From positions 1 through 64,000 of the forward strand of contig NZ_CAAAIW010000012.1 of the NCBI RefSeq assembly GCF_900640115.1: a DNA stretch of 64,000 bases, given 5' to 3'. The notes under the pieces are model-generated. The model had not been told where the DNA came from. It searched no databases and saw only the letters and a program-made list of their open reading frames with translations. Source of the DNA: Legionella yabuuchiae (GTDB taxonomy: Bacteria; Pseudomonadota; Gammaproteobacteria; Legionellales; Legionellaceae). The translations under genes and the position numbers were made by a program. Numbering within the stretch: the first letter of the stretch is position 1; every line of letters starts with the position of its first letter. This document shows, piece by piece, positions 40,610-50,438 of the stretch.

Positions 40610-40945
40610 ATGACAATATCTTATGATGCATTTGAGCAAGTGGATTTGCGCTCGGGGACAATCGTGAAGGTTGAAGAATTTCCAAAAGCGAACAAGCCCG
40701 CCTACAAAATATGGGCCGATTTTGGTTCCGTAATAGGCATTTTACAAACATCAGCGCAAGTAACTAAACACTACTCTCCAGAAACGCTACTTGGTCGTGC
40801 AATAGTCGGGTGCGTTAATCTTGGTGAAAAGAATATCGCTGGATTTATTTCCCAGTTTTTACTGGTTGGTTTCTCAGATAATAACGGGGATATCTGCTTA
40901 GTAACAGTTGAACCTAATGTGCCAAATGGTAAAAAATTACACTGA
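40610..40945 (+). CDS. csaA: CsaA-type tRNA-binding/export chaperone
   Basis: A 111-residue OB-fold protein of the CsaA family. Diagnostic segments are FEQVDLRSGTIVKVEEFPKANKPAYKIWADFG, then KHYSPETLLGRAIVGCVNLGEKNIAGFISQFLLVGF. CsaA resembles the anticodon-binding domain of MetRS/Trbp111, dimerises and was proposed as a secretion chaperone. It begins 3 bp after dciA, so they are likely co-transcribed. Confidence 0.93.
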   Translation: MTISYDAFEQVDLRSGTIVKVEEFPKANKPAYKIWADFGSVIGILQTSAQVTKHYSPETLLGRAIVGCVNLGEKNIAGFISQFLLVGFSDNNGDICLVTVEPNVPNGKKLH

Positions 40946-40972
40946 CTTGCGGAAAGGTGGAAGCGAATTAAA

Positions 40973-41887
40973 TTACACTTCCAACGGAATTAAACCGGCA
41001 GGAATTGCAGGCTGATAATTTTCGGCATCGAAATAAGTGTACTCCCAAGCATCCTGACGAGCCATGAGTTCACATAAAAGCTTATTATTCAGCTCGTGAC
41101 CAGATTTATAACCCTCAAACGCACCAATTAAACCCGAGCCTAAAAGATATAAATCACCAATAGCGTCCAGCACCTTATGTTTTACAAACTCATCATCAAA
41201 GCGCAAGCCATCTTCATTTAACACGCGATAATCATCAACGACAATCGCGTTGTCTAAGCTACCACCTTTGGCCAAATCATTTTCTCTTAATTTTTCATAA
41301 TCAGAAAGAAAGCCGAACGTTCGCGCACGGCATACCTCTTTAACATAAGAGGTCGTGGAAAAATTAAATTCAGCGGTTTGAGGCTTGTTATTAAATGCAG
41401 GATGATCAAAATCGATCTTAAAGGAAACTTTATAGCCGTTATAAGGAAGAAATTGCACATACTTGTCCTGCTCTTCAATACGAATGGGCTTTAAAATTCG
41501 GATAAAGCGCTTTGCAGCATTTTGCTCCCGTATGCCTGCGGATTGTATTAAAAAAACAAAGGGCGCAGCACTCCCATCCATAATGGGAATTTCTGGAGCA
41601 TTAATATCAATATAAGCATTATCAATACCAAGCCCAGCAAGTGCGGATAATAGATGCTCAACGGTAGCTATTTTAATGTCATTTTGATGAAGGGACGTAC
41701 ATAGCATGGTATCGCAAACATTTTCATAGGATGCAGAAATTTCCACAACCGGGGAAAGATCGATGCGACGAAAAACGATACCGGTATTAATAGGCGCAGG
41801 CCTTAAGGTTAAGAGCACTTTATCACCGGAATGCAAGCCGACACCTGTCGCTTGAATTACTTTCTTCGGAGTACGTTGTTTTATCAT
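40973..41887 (-). CDS. lpxC: UDP-3-O-acyl-N-acetylglucosamine deacetylase
   Basis: Zinc hydrolase catalysing the committed step of lipid A synthesis (304 residues). Zn-ligand His lies in [15 protein letters not shown], with further ligands in [19 protein letters not shown] (HxxxD) and catalytic His in [26 protein letters not shown] and [11 protein letters not shown] are also conserved. It ends the dcw run after ftsZ, from which it is separated by 153 bp and a terminator, so it probably has its own promoter. Confidence 0.97.
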   Translation of the reverse strand: MIKQRTPKKVIQATGVGLHSGDKVLLTLRPAPINTGIVFRRIDLSPVVEISASYENVCDTMLCTSLHQNDIKIATVEHLLSALAGLGIDNAYIDINAPEIPIMDGSAAPFVFLIQSAGIREQNAAKRFIRILKPIRIEEQDKYVQFLPYNGYKVSFKIDFDHPAFNNKPQTAEFNFSTTSYVKEVCRARTFGFLSDYEKLRENDLAKGGSLDNAIVVDDYRVLNEDGLRFDDEFVKHKVLDAIGDLYLLGSGLIGAFEGYKSGHELNNKLLCELMARQDAWEYTYFDAENYQPAIPAGLIPLEV

Positions 41888-42009
41888 TCAGTGCTCACCT
41901 TATAAGCTGACCTAAATTTACTGGCGTAAAACCCCGAAATATTATCAACAATTTATTGATTAGTCTAATTTTTTTTATCAGTATAGCGCATGTAAAGAAA
42001 TGATTCAAA

Positions 42010-42036
42010 GCAAAAACGGCTCGCGGCCGTTTTTGC
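42010..42036 (-). terminator. Intrinsic terminator downstream of ftsZ
   Basis: GCAAAAACGGC and GCCGTTTTTGC form a perfect 11-bp stem with loop TCGCG, 4 bp past the ftsZ stop. On the minus strand the stem ends in GTTTTTGC, so the U-tract is part of the stem. It would separate ftsZ from lpxC. Confidence 0.85.
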
Positions 42037-42040
42037 AAGT

Positions 42041-43222
42041 TTAAACTTCTTCTTGTCGACGTAAAAAAGCAGGGATATCAAGATAATCCACATCCGGAAT
42101 GGTATCAGCATTTGATTTAGAAGAAGAGGTGGGCGCTGCGGTAGCTGCTTGCTTACGCATCACGGCAGGCCGGTCTAACTGCTCATAATCCAGAGAGCCA
42201 TCACCGCGACGGGTTTCTAGTAGTCGCGCTTTCCCAGCAACCGATTGCTGTTGATTTTGACGACGAGCATCCCCTAGCCCGGTAACAATCACAGTAACAC
42301 GCATCTCTTCAGTCATTTCGGGGTCAATTACCGTGCCAACAACCACCGTTGCATCGTCCGAGATAAAGCCTTTAACCACATCGCCGACTTCTTCAAACTC
42401 GCCTATGGACATATCCAATCCGGCAGTAATATTCACTAATATGCCACGAGCGCCCGAAAAGTTGACGTCTTCTAATAACGGAGAAGCAATAGCGGCTTCA
42501 GCGGCTTGGCGAGCTCTTTGTTCGCCTTTGGCGTTACCTGTACCCATCATGGCCATTCCCATTTCAGACATCACCGTGCGAACGTCTGCAAAATCAACGT
42601 TAATTAATCCTGGGCGTGTGATTAAATCGGCGATGCCCTTAACTGCTCCCAGCAATACATTGTTAGCTGCTTTAAACGCATTGAGTAAACTAATGTTTTT
42701 ACCAAGAACACTGAGTAATTTATTGTTTGGGATCGTAATTAAAGAATCTACATGTTCTGCAAGTCGACGAATGCCTTCTTCGGCAGCCATAGCTCGCTGT
42801 TTGCCCTCAAAAGAAAAGGGTTTGGTGACCACTGCAACGGTTAGAATATCTAGTTCTTTAGCCACTTCAGCAAATACAGGGGCAGCGCCTGTCCCGGTTC
42901 CTCCTCCCATACCCGCGGTGATGAACACCATATCAGCGCCTTGCAACACTTCTTTAATGCGCTCTCGATCCTCTTCAGCAGCCTCTCGGCCAATTTGCGG
43001 ATTCGCTCCCGCACCTAGCCCTTTGGTGAGCTGCTCGCCTAGCTGAATATGAATTTTGGCATTAGAATTTTTCAAGGCCTGCGCATCCGTATTCGCGCAG
43101 ATAAATTCTACTCCATCGATATTTTCAGCAACCATGTGCTCAACAGCATTTCCGCCACCACCTCCAACACCTACGACTTTGATCACGGCATTGTCTTGTT
43201 GGCTATCCATTAATTCAAACAT
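42041..43222 (-). CDS. ftsZ: Cell-division tubulin FtsZ
   Basis: GTPase forming the Z ring (393 residues). It shows [17 protein letters not shown], the tubulin signature [10 protein letters not shown] (in [17 protein letters not shown]) and [15 protein letters not shown]. The T7-loop region and a variable linker follow. The conserved C-terminal peptide that binds FtsA and ZipA ends in [17 protein letters not shown] precedes the ATG. The upstream gap to ftsA is 330 bp, unusually long. Confidence 0.98.
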   Translation of the reverse strand: MFELMDSQQDNAVIKVVGVGGGGGNAVEHMVAENIDGVEFICANTDAQALKNSNAKIHIQLGEQLTKGLGAGANPQIGREAAEEDRERIKEVLQGADMVFITAGMGGGTGTGAAPVFAEVAKELDILTVAVVTKPFSFEGKQRAMAAEEGIRRLAEHVDSLITIPNNKLLSVLGKNISLLNAFKAANNVLLGAVKGIADLITRPGLINVDFADVRTVMSEMGMAMMGTGNAKGEQRARQAAEAAIASPLLEDVNFSGARGILVNITAGLDMSIGEFEEVGDVVKGFISDDATVVVGTVIDPEMTEEMRVTVIVTGLGDARRQNQQQSVAGKARLLETRRGDGSLDYEQLDRPAVMRKQAATAAPTSSSKSNADTIPDVDYLDIPAFLRRQEEV

Positions 43223-43424
43223 TACTTTACCCCATGTGGTTAAGTTGATCCTATGCGGCCTGAAAATATAATGCGAAAGGGCTTAAATTCTCCCGTTTGC
43301 CTAGGGAACATCCCTTAATGTATTTTCTGACATCCCACATCTAACTTTTTTTTGGATATGATCATCATCATATTCGACAAAAATGACTATTCAAATTCAC
43401 ACCATCTATTGCTTACTAGTCTAT

Positions 43425-43452
43425 CGTATAGCAAGATCTCCCAATGGTGCAA
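43425..43452 (-). promoter_or_regulatory. Candidate promoter in the 330-bp ftsA-ftsZ gap
   Basis: On the minus strand TTGCAC (43452-43447) and TATACG (43430-43425) are separated by 16 bp, about 200 bp upstream of ftsZ. The rest of the 43223-43552 gap has no gene. ftsZ usually has promoters in or near ftsA/ftsQ, so a dedicated promoter here is expected, but this assignment is tentative. Confidence 0.35.
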
Positions 43453-43552
43453 ATAAGCCTATTAAATACTTGTTTAGAAAACATACGAACCATTCCATTG
43501 GAATAACCGACCTGTTCTAAAATGCCTTCTAATGCGCTCGACTCAGAGACGT

Positions 43553-44791
43553 TTAAAAATTTCCTTGAAACCAGCTTTTCATTCGTGTCCATATACCACT
43601 GGCAGTATCTTTCAATACAGGCACATTGTATCCACCTTCATATTGCTGTTGAAGCCCATGCAATAATAGCCCAACCCCAGTGGCTAACGAAGGATTCGTA
43701 GCGGCTTCATTCAGTCCGGAAATTTGATGAGCGCACCCATGGCGAACCGGCATTTCAAAACAAAGCTCAGCTAGTTCGATTGCCCCTTTTACGTTTGAAG
43801 CTCCTCCCGTTAACACCATGCCGGCAGCAATGAGATCTTCAAAACCACTACGACGTAATTCATTTCTTACCAAGGTAAATAACTCTTCATAGCGTGCAGA
43901 TACCACATCAGAAAGGACTTTGGCTGATATTTTTCGACCAGGGCGTTCATTGACGCTTAAGACTTCAATCATTTGATTTGCATTAGCAAATTCAGGCAAA
44001 GCGCTACCATAACTTAATTTGATGGCTTCAGCCCCTTTACTGGGTGTTCGAAGCGCCACTGCGATATCATTTGTGACCTGATCGCCAGCAATAGGAATAA
44101 CTGCCGTGTGTTGTATTGCGCCTTCTAAAAAGACCGCAATATCGGTTGTGCCACCACCGATATCGATTAAGCAGACGCCCAGTTCTTTTTCATCTTCTGT
44201 TAAAACAGCATGGCTGGATGCGAGCTGCTCTAAGATAATGTCGTTGACTTCAAGACCACACCGTCGCACACACTTTGCAATATTTTGTGCAGCGCTGACC
44301 GCTCCAGTGACAATGTGAACACGAGCTTCTAAACGAACCCCAGCCATACCCACTGGCTCTCGAATGCTTCCTTGGTTATCGATGATAAATTCTTGTGGCA
44401 AAATATGAAGAATTTTTTGATCGGCAGGAATGACTACCGCTTTGGCGGCATCAATAACGCGCTCAATATCAACTTGGGTCACTTCTTTATCGCGAATAGC
44501 AACTATTCCATGGGAATTTAAACTACGAATATGGCTACCAGCAATTCCAGTATAAACGGATCGGACTTCACATCCTGCCATCAATTCTGCTTCTTGAACA
44601 GCGCGCTGGATTGAGTTCACAGTTGCTTCAATATCAACGACAACCCCTCGCTTCAAGCCACGCGATGGATGTCGACCGATGCCAATAATCTCAATAGAGC
44701 CATCGGGCGTAACCTCTCCCACCAAAGCGACAACTTTCGAGGTACCGATATCGAGACCAGTGATGATATTTTTTTCAGATTTTTTAGCCAT
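43553..44791 (-). CDS. ftsA: Cell-division actin-like protein FtsA
   Basis: ATPase that tethers FtsZ to the membrane (412 residues). ITGLDIGTSKVVALVGE is the phosphate-1 motif, followed by the 1C domain (EVRSVYTGIAGSHIRSL), VCLIDIGGGTTDIAVF (phosphate 2) and GMVLTGGASNVKGA (adenosine motif). The C-terminal amphipathic membrane helix is WTRMKSWFQGNF. Start chosen at ATG 44791, which overlaps the ftsQ stop by one base (TAATG) with GGGAAG upstream. Confidence 0.97.
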   Translation of the reverse strand: MAKKSEKNIITGLDIGTSKVVALVGEVTPDGSIEIIGIGRHPSRGLKRGVVVDIEATVNSIQRAVQEAELMAGCEVRSVYTGIAGSHIRSLNSHGIVAIRDKEVTQVDIERVIDAAKAVVIPADQKILHILPQEFIIDNQGSIREPVGMAGVRLEARVHIVTGAVSAAQNIAKCVRRCGLEVNDIILEQLASSHAVLTEDEKELGVCLIDIGGGTTDIAVFLEGAIQHTAVIPIAGDQVTNDIAVALRTPSKGAEAIKLSYGSALPEFANANQMIEVLSVNERPGRKISAKVLSDVVSARYEELFTLVRNELRRSGFEDLIAAGMVLTGGASNVKGAIELAELCFEMPVRHGCAHQISGLNEAATNPSLATGVGLLLHGLQQQYEGGYNVPVLKDTASGIWTRMKSWFQGNF

Positions 44792-45510
44792 TATCTTCCC
44801 GTTTGTTGTTTCCATTGCACCGCCATACCGCGGGCATAACGTAAATCAACACTAGACAGTTGCTCTTGTTTATCTGCAAACACCGCAGGATAAGCCCTAC
44901 AAAAACGCTCTAATCGCGGTTCTAAATCCCGCTTACCCAAACGCAATTTAATGCCATTCGTTAACGTTAAATCCCAGGCCTGATTTTCACGTAATTGCAG
45001 TGAAGAAGCACTCAAACCATTTATTGCTAATAGCTTACTCAATTTTTGATAATTTTGTAAGACGTCTAACTGCTGATTCTCGGGACCATTTAGCCTTGGT
45101 AACGACGAACTGTACAAAGCAACATCATTTCCCAGAAATTCTCCCTTAGCAGTAATCAATTGATTGTTCCAAATGGCAACCGGTTTTTTCTCAATCAAAG
45201 TGATTTTCATGGTGTCAGGCCATACGCGATCGATTTCAACTTGCTCAGTCCAGTCTAGCGCGCGTAGTTGATGCAGGAGCTCCCCTGTAGGAAGAGTAAA
45301 ATAACTTGACCCCATGTAATTCGATAGAATTTTTTCAAGTTGAGTACGGCTAATATGCTGATAAGTCGCGGAAATTTGTATCGTATTAATTGGGAAACGC
45401 GACGGATCGGCGATAAATAAATAAAGCAAGCGCAAGGACAGTAATAACGCAAAGATAATCAGCAGTGTTAAATGGCTTGAATAGCGAAGTCGCGCTTTAC
45501 TCGATTCCAT
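44791..45510 (-). CDS. ftsQ: Divisome protein FtsQ
   Basis: Bitopic membrane protein (239 residues) that recruits FtsB/FtsL. It has a short cytoplasmic N-terminus, one transmembrane helix (about 14-34), and a POTRA domain (INTIQISATYQHISRTQLEKIL), followed by the FtsQ beta domain with VEIDRVWPDTMKITLIEKKPVAIWN. Coupled with ftsA. The 140-bp gap to ddl upstream contains no gene. Confidence 0.93.
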   Translation of the reverse strand: MESSKARLRYSSHLTLLIIFALLLSLRLLYLFIADPSRFPINTIQISATYQHISRTQLEKILSNYMGSSYFTLPTGELLHQLRALDWTEQVEIDRVWPDTMKITLIEKKPVAIWNNQLITAKGEFLGNDVALYSSSLPRLNGPENQQLDVLQNYQKLSKLLAINGLSASSLQLRENQAWDLTLTNGIKLRLGKRDLEPRLERFCRAYPAVFADKQEQLSSVDLRYARGMAVQWKQQTGR

Positions 45511-45650
45511 CCCGTTGTTCCACGATATGTTTTAAGAGAGGTCAGGGATCAGAATTTTATCCTAAGCTTGTACGCTTGCTTAGTCCGCCCCTCTCACCCG
45601 CGGCTCTGATGCCTCTTACCTGTTACCTGAAGTGTAACAACTTGAAGAAA

Positions 45651-46745
45651 TTATTGGTAGTGGGTAACTAATTGCCTGCGCACTTGATGTTGAGTACGTG
45701 CTAGATCGATTAACTCAGTCAGCAAATCTTTATAGTTTAATCCTGAAGCTTCCCATAACTTTGGATACATGCTGATGGTTGTGAAACCAGGGATGCTGTT
45801 GATCTCATTAAAATAAATTTCATCCTGTTCTTCATCATAGAAAAAATCAACGCGAGCCATTCCTTTACACTTTAAAATAGTGAAAATTTCACGAGCCGCT
45901 TCTTGTAGCCGATTGACGACTTGATCGCTGAGCAATGCTGGAACACACAGCTCGGTCATATGACTTTCAAGATACTTAGCCGTGTATGAGTAAAATCCAT
46001 CGCGGTGCTTAACTCTAATTTCTCCAGGTATAGACACTTTAGGGGGAGCAGAAGGATTCTTGTGCTCTAATACCGCAAGCTCGATTTCTCGACCTTTGAT
46101 AAATGCTTCAACGATGACTTCAGTATCGAATCGCCCAGCGTCTTTCACAGCGGATATGAGTTCCTCCATATTGTTCACTTTGTGAATCCCAACGCTAGAT
46201 CCCATTGAGCAAGGTTTTACAAATAAGGGCCATCCATAACGGGATGAAATTTCATGGCATATCGCTTCGGTTTCCTGAGCCGTTAGCCGTGAAGAAAATG
46301 CTTGATAACGCGCTGATTTGATGCCTTGAGCTTTGGTTAGTCTCCTGGAGATGTCTTTATCCATACCCAAGGCTGAAGCCAGAACATCGCAGCCAACATA
46401 AGCCACATCAGCCAATTCCAGAACCCCTTGCAAACAACCGTCTTCATATAATGGGCCGTGCACCACAGGAAATACAACATCTGCATGAAGCGCTAAACCA
46501 CCATTAACAATTAAACTATCCAAAGAGCGGGAGTGGTTTGTATGAACGGGGAGTGACTCTTTATAAGACAGTAATTCTTCATAGTTATTTATGAAAAGAC
46601 GTCCTTCCTTATCCATGCCAATAGGAATAATCTGATACCGCTCACTATCTAAATAAGCTAGAACCGAAGCCGCTGAAATTAAGGATATCTCGTGCTCGCC
46701 AGATTTTCCGCCATAGAGTAAAGCCAGAGTTATAGGCTTAGACAT
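45651..46745 (-). CDS. ddl: D-alanine-D-alanine ligase
   Basis: ATP-grasp ligase making the D-Ala-D-Ala end of the cell-wall stem peptide (364 residues, a longer Ddl form). Motifs: [68 protein letters not shown], and [26 protein letters not shown] precedes the ATG; it lies 3 bp after murB. Its product is substrate of MurF, encoded in the same run. Confidence 0.97.
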   Translation of the reverse strand: MSKPITLALLYGGKSGEHEISLISAASVLAYLDSERYQIIPIGMDKEGRLFINNYEELLSYKESLPVHTNHSRSLDSLIVNGGLALHADVVFPVVHGPLYEDGCLQGVLELADVAYVGCDVLASALGMDKDISRRLTKAQGIKSARYQAFSSRLTAQETEAICHEISSRYGWPLFVKPCSMGSSVGIHKVNNMEELISAVKDAGRFDTEVIVEAFIKGREIELAVLEHKNPSAPPKVSIPGEIRVKHRDGFYSYTAKYLESHMTELCVPALLSDQVVNRLQEAAREIFTILKCKGMARVDFFYDEEQDEIYFNEINSIPGFTTISMYPKLWEASGLNYKDLLTELIDLARTQHQVRRQLVTHYQ

Positions 46746-46748
46746 TGA

Positions 46749-47663
46749 TTAGTCTCCAATAATATGTACTTCGCGAATCAGCTCATAGGCTGTTTTTTCT
46801 TTTACCACATCTTGAACCGTTTGAATCAACTGTTCAATATCTTTGGCTGTGGCTTTGCCATCGGTATTAATAATGAAGTTGGCGTGCTTTTCTGAAACCC
46901 GCGCGCCCCCAATAGAATATCCTTTAAGTCCAGAAGTCTCGATTAGTTTCGCAGCAAAATGATTGGGTGGATTCCGAAATACAGAGCCGCAATTGTATTC
47001 ACTGGTAGGTTGCGTTGCAGCTCGACGTGCCAGTAAGTCCTTAATGACTTGAAGTGAAGCTTCTTTATCTCCTGGTTGTAGACGACAGGTGGCTGAAACA
47101 AACCATTCGTCGTTTGCCAATCCCAAAACCTGGCGATAGGAAACATCAAACTCTTTTGCAAGGCGTGTTTTGATTTCACCAAAGCGATTAATCGTTTCGA
47201 CTTCGATGACGTAATTCCATGTTTCACCATTGAAACAACCTGCATTCATTCTTAACGCCCCACCCATGGTGCCTGGAATGCCAGCCCAAAACTCGCCACC
47301 CGAAAGATGATTGCGCGCGCAAAATCGTGCCATTTTAGCGCAGGACACGCCCGCTTCAACCCGAATGGTTGTGTCATCAAGCAAGGTTAATTCATTCAAA
47401 TAATTTTGGGTTAAGATAACGGTGCCTAAAAAGCCGTTATCTCGAATCAAACTGTTGCTGCCCAAGCCTAGCCACAAAATAGGCTCTGAGCTGGGCAAGG
47501 ATTTTAAAAACTCTGCTAAATCTCCAAGACTTGCGGGTTTGTAGAGCGCCTTGGCTGGGCCACCCACTCGCCAAGTAGTGTAATCGCCCAAAGGTTCATT
47601 CAAACACAGCTCACCTTGGTACGTTCTTATCGCCTCAAGGGCAGAAGAAACAATGGTATTCAC
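46749..47663 (-). CDS. murB: UDP-N-acetylenolpyruvoylglucosamine reductase
   Basis: FAD enzyme finishing UDP-MurNAc (304 residues). DYTTWRVGGPAKALYKP, WLGLGSNSLIRDNGF, WAGIPGTMGGALRMNAGCF and EYNCGSVFRNPPNHFAAKLIE are the FAD and active-site segments. GAEVSEKH-type ending appears as GGARVSEKHANFIIN. It is a short type IIa-like MurB. The GTG start overlaps the murC stop (GTGA), so the two are translationally coupled. Confidence 0.96.
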   Translation of the reverse strand: MNTIVSSALEAIRTYQGELCLNEPLGDYTTWRVGGPAKALYKPASLGDLAEFLKSLPSSEPILWLGLGSNSLIRDNGFLGTVILTQNYLNELTLLDDTTIRVEAGVSCAKMARFCARNHLSGGEFWAGIPGTMGGALRMNAGCFNGETWNYVIEVETINRFGEIKTRLAKEFDVSYRQVLGLANDEWFVSATCRLQPGDKEASLQVIKDLLARRAATQPTSEYNCGSVFRNPPNHFAAKLIETSGLKGYSIGGARVSEKHANFIINTDGKATAKDIEQLIQTVQDVVKEKTAYELIREVHIIGD

Positions 47664-49081
47664 GCGGATTCTCGTAAAGTTTGCATTAGATTAACAGCCA
47701 GCTGACCAATGCTGCCGGCTCCCTGCATTAATACAACATCGCCTTCAAGAATTAAAGAATTTAAATTTTGTTCTAAATTCGTTTCCGTGACTAAGGTTAC
47801 CTTAGGAAATTGACTACGAATTTCTTTGGCCAGCGCTTCGCTACTTATTCCAGGTATAGATTGTTCTCCAGCAGAATAGATGTCAAGCAGTAGCAACTCA
47901 TCCGCTAATGACAATGACTGTACAAATTGTGGAAAAAGTGACTGGGTCCGAGTAAAACGATGCGGTTGAAATACGTGAACTAATCTACGATCTGGCCAAA
48001 CCGAACGAAATGCTTCGATGGTCGAAGTAATTTCTTTAGGGTGATGTCCATAATCATCAATAATCATGGCCTTACCATGCTCAAATCGCCGCTCTCCAAG
48101 CATTTGAAAACGTCTGCCGACACCTTGGAAGTTTAACAGTCCTTTAATAATGGAATTATCGTCTACACCAAGTTCGGTTGCAATTGCAATGGCGGCTAAC
48201 GCATTGAGTAAATTATGTCGACCTGGCCATTTAAATTGTATATTTAACGGCTTGTGCGGTTTTGGGCGATGAACCTCAAACTCACTTAAAAGCCCTTGTT
48301 GACGAAAATTTACGCCGCGGTAATGTGCCCCTTCACGAACACCATAGGTGATCGTCGGGCGCTGGATCATAGGCATAATTTGACGTACTTCATCATCTTC
48401 AATACATAACACTGCCAGCCCATAAAATGGCAAGTGGTGCAAAAACTCCACAAAAGTATTGCGTAAGGTATTAAAATCATTGCCATAAGTGCCCATGTGA
48501 TCAGCATCGATATTGGTTACAACCGCCATCATGGGTTTTAAAAAGAGAAAGGAAGCATCACTTTCGTCGGCTTCTGCCACAAAATAAGGCGATTTGCCAA
48601 GCTGCGCATTACTACCGCAGCTGTTTAATTTACCACCGATAACAAAGCTTGGATCCAAGCCACCCTCGGCTAAGAGACTGCTGACTAAACTCGTCGTTGT
48701 AGTTTTACCATGTGTTCCAGCAATGGCGATGCCATGTCGAAAGCGCATCAACTCAGCCAACATCATGGCCCGAGGAATAACCGGTATCATTTGTTCGCGA
48801 GCGGCCTTAACTTCTGGATTGGAATCTTCAATTGCCGTAGAACGAACCACGACATCAGCGCCATACACATTCTCTAACCGGTGACCAATATAAACCGTTA
48901 TACCGAGCGATTTCAATCGCTGTACGGACCGACTTTCAGACATATCGGAGCCCGAAATATGATATCCTTCATTATGCAACACTTCTGCAATCCCACACAT
49001 GCCAGCACCACCGATGCCAACAAAGTGAATGTGTTCTACTCTTCCCATTCTAGGGGTCAAAAAACCATGTTTGTTTTTCAA
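47660..49081 (-). CDS. murC: UDP-N-acetylmuramate-L-alanine ligase
   Basis: Adds L-Ala to UDP-MurNAc (473 residues). It has the Rossmann motif IHFVGIGGAGMCGIAEVLHNEGY, the ATP loop AIAGTHGKTTTTSLVSSLL, EADESDASFLFLKP, and the C-terminal domain with VFQPHRFTRTQ. TTG 49081 is favoured as start because GGGGAGA lies at ideal distance; ATG 49048 lacks a ribosome site. The region upstream, where murG usually sits, has only a palindrome. Confidence 0.96.
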   Translation of the reverse strand: MKNKHGFLTPRMGRVEHIHFVGIGGAGMCGIAEVLHNEGYHISGSDMSESRSVQRLKSLGITVYIGHRLENVYGADVVVRSTAIEDSNPEVKAAREQMIPVIPRAMMLAELMRFRHGIAIAGTHGKTTTTSLVSSLLAEGGLDPSFVIGGKLNSCGSNAQLGKSPYFVAEADESDASFLFLKPMMAVVTNIDADHMGTYGNDFNTLRNTFVEFLHHLPFYGLAVLCIEDDEVRQIMPMIQRPTITYGVREGAHYRGVNFRQQGLLSEFEVHRPKPHKPLNIQFKWPGRHNLLNALAAIAIATELGVDDNSIIKGLLNFQGVGRRFQMLGERRFEHGKAMIIDDYGHHPKEITSTIEAFRSVWPDRRLVHVFQPHRFTRTQSLFPQFVQSLSLADELLLLDIYSAGEQSIPGISSEALAKEIRSQFPKVTLVTETNLEQNLNSLILEGDVVLMQGAGSIGQLAVNLMQTLRESA

Positions 49082-49178
49082 AATTGTCTCCCCTTGCTCT
49101 TGAGGGTCTGTTTAATCGATATCGGCAAATTCTCAAAACACATTAGCGCTTTATCCTAGAGAAAGCAGTTACGCCCTA

Positions 49179-49227
49179 GGCAGCGTCCCTAAAGTTTCGC
49201 AACTTGCGAAACTTTAGGGACGCTGCC
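49179..49227. repeat. 49-bp palindrome between ftsW and murC, in the usual place of murG
   Basis: Arms GGCAGCGTCCCTAAAGTTTC plus GCAA, and the exact inverse, are separated by a single C, giving a 24-bp perfect stem. It lies in the 184-bp ftsW-murC gap. It may be a mobile palindromic unit, an RNA processing site or a weak terminator; there is no U-tract. Confidence 0.9.
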
Positions 49228-49265
49228 CAATTGTTTGCCACAAATTTTTACTTAACGAGGAAAAG

Positions 49266-50438
49266 TTAGGCTAATCCTAATGCATGCCAGCGATTTTCAT
49301 GATCGATACGCACTAACAGAGCCGTCACACATAAGCAAACGATCATACTAGCGCCACCGTAACTCATCAGCGGCAGAGTTAATCCTTTAGTGGGCAAAAG
49401 CCCTGAATTAACTCCCATATTAATAGCCGCTTGTAGCCCCAGCCAAAAGGTAATACCGTAGGCTGTATAGGCTGCAAATAATCGCTCTTGAACGTAAGCG
49501 TTAAACCCTATCATTAATCCTCTAAATACCAATATACTATATAGTGCAATAACCAATAGGATTCCAACTAATCCTAACTCTTCGGCTAATACTGCAAATA
49601 AAAAGTCCGTGTGCGCTTCAGGCAGGTAAAACAGTTTTTGAACGCCATCTCCTAAACCAACCCCAAACCAGCCGCCTCTTCCAAACGCAATCAAGGATTG
49701 AGTTAATTGATAACCGGTATTAAATTGATCGGCCCAAGGATTTAGGAATGCTGTTAGACGAGTCATTCGATAAGGCGAAGAAATGGCAAGAAAAGCTAGC
49801 GCCAATCCCACTAAAAAAACAAGGCCGACATAATATCGTAATTTAACGCCGGTGAGGAATAACATCGCCATAGCTGTACAGGCAATCACTACCGAAGCAC
49901 CAAAATCCGGCTCCAGCAACAGCAGAACCGAAAAAAGGGACAAGATTATCATAGGTTTAATAAATCCCATAATACTCTGTTCAACTTCGGTTTTTTGCCG
50001 AACTAAATAGCCTGATAAATAAAAAATGATGGTAACTTTAGCAAGCTCTGAGACTTGAACGCCGATGGGCCCTAGTGACAGCCATCGGCGGCTGCCGTTT
50101 ACCATGCGCCCTATTCCAGGAATGAGAACTAAAATTAACAGGATAAAACATCCTAATAATAAAGGGATGCTGAGTTTTTCCCAAACACTGCTATCCGTTC
50201 GGAGAATGATAAACACCATGACTAGCCCAAATGCCAAATAACACGCTTGACGAATAAGGTAATGGAACGGCTGATGAAAGGTACGTGTGGAAATCATGAC
50301 GGAGCTAGATGCCACCATCATCAAACCAATCATAACTAGGCCAGCTACCGCCAAAATCAGCCACTTATCATATAGCGCCAAAGGGTTGTGGGTGGGTTGA
50401 CCGCGTTGATTGAGGTGCCGAGGGCGCATAATACTCAC
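49266..50438 (-). CDS. ftsW: Septal peptidoglycan polymerase FtsW
   Basis: SEDS-family glycosyltransferase of the divisome (390 residues, about 10 transmembrane helices). Signatures include VMIGLMMVASSSVMIS, GSRRWLSLGPIGVQVSELAK (catalytic-loop region), LLLEPDFGASVVI, YQLTQSLIAFGRGGWFGVGLGDGVQKLFYLPEAHTDFLFA and LPLMSYGGASM. The GTG start overlaps murD (GTGA). It acts with PBP3/FtsI, which is not in this window. Confidence 0.97.
   Translation of the reverse strand: MSIMRPRHLNQRGQPTHNPLALYDKWLILAVAGLVMIGLMMVASSSVMISTRTFHQPFHYLIRQACYLAFGLVMVFIILRTDSSVWEKLSIPLLLGCFILLILVLIPGIGRMVNGSRRWLSLGPIGVQVSELAKVTIIFYLSGYLVRQKTEVEQSIMGFIKPMIILSLFSVLLLLEPDFGASVVIACTAMAMLFLTGVKLRYYVGLVFLVGLALAFLAISSPYRMTRLTAFLNPWADQFNTGYQLTQSLIAFGRGGWFGVGLGDGVQKLFYLPEAHTDFLFAVLAEELGLVGILLVIALYSILVFRGLMIGFNAYVQERLFAAYTAYGITFWLGLQAAINMGVNSGLLPTKGLTLPLMSYGGASMIVCLCVTALLVRIDHENRWHALGLA

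Noticed and set aside
42333-43271. Long plus-strand frames opposite ftsZ
   Set aside because: Antisense to a highly conserved gene; composition is Ser/Pro/Thr-rich as expected of shadows.
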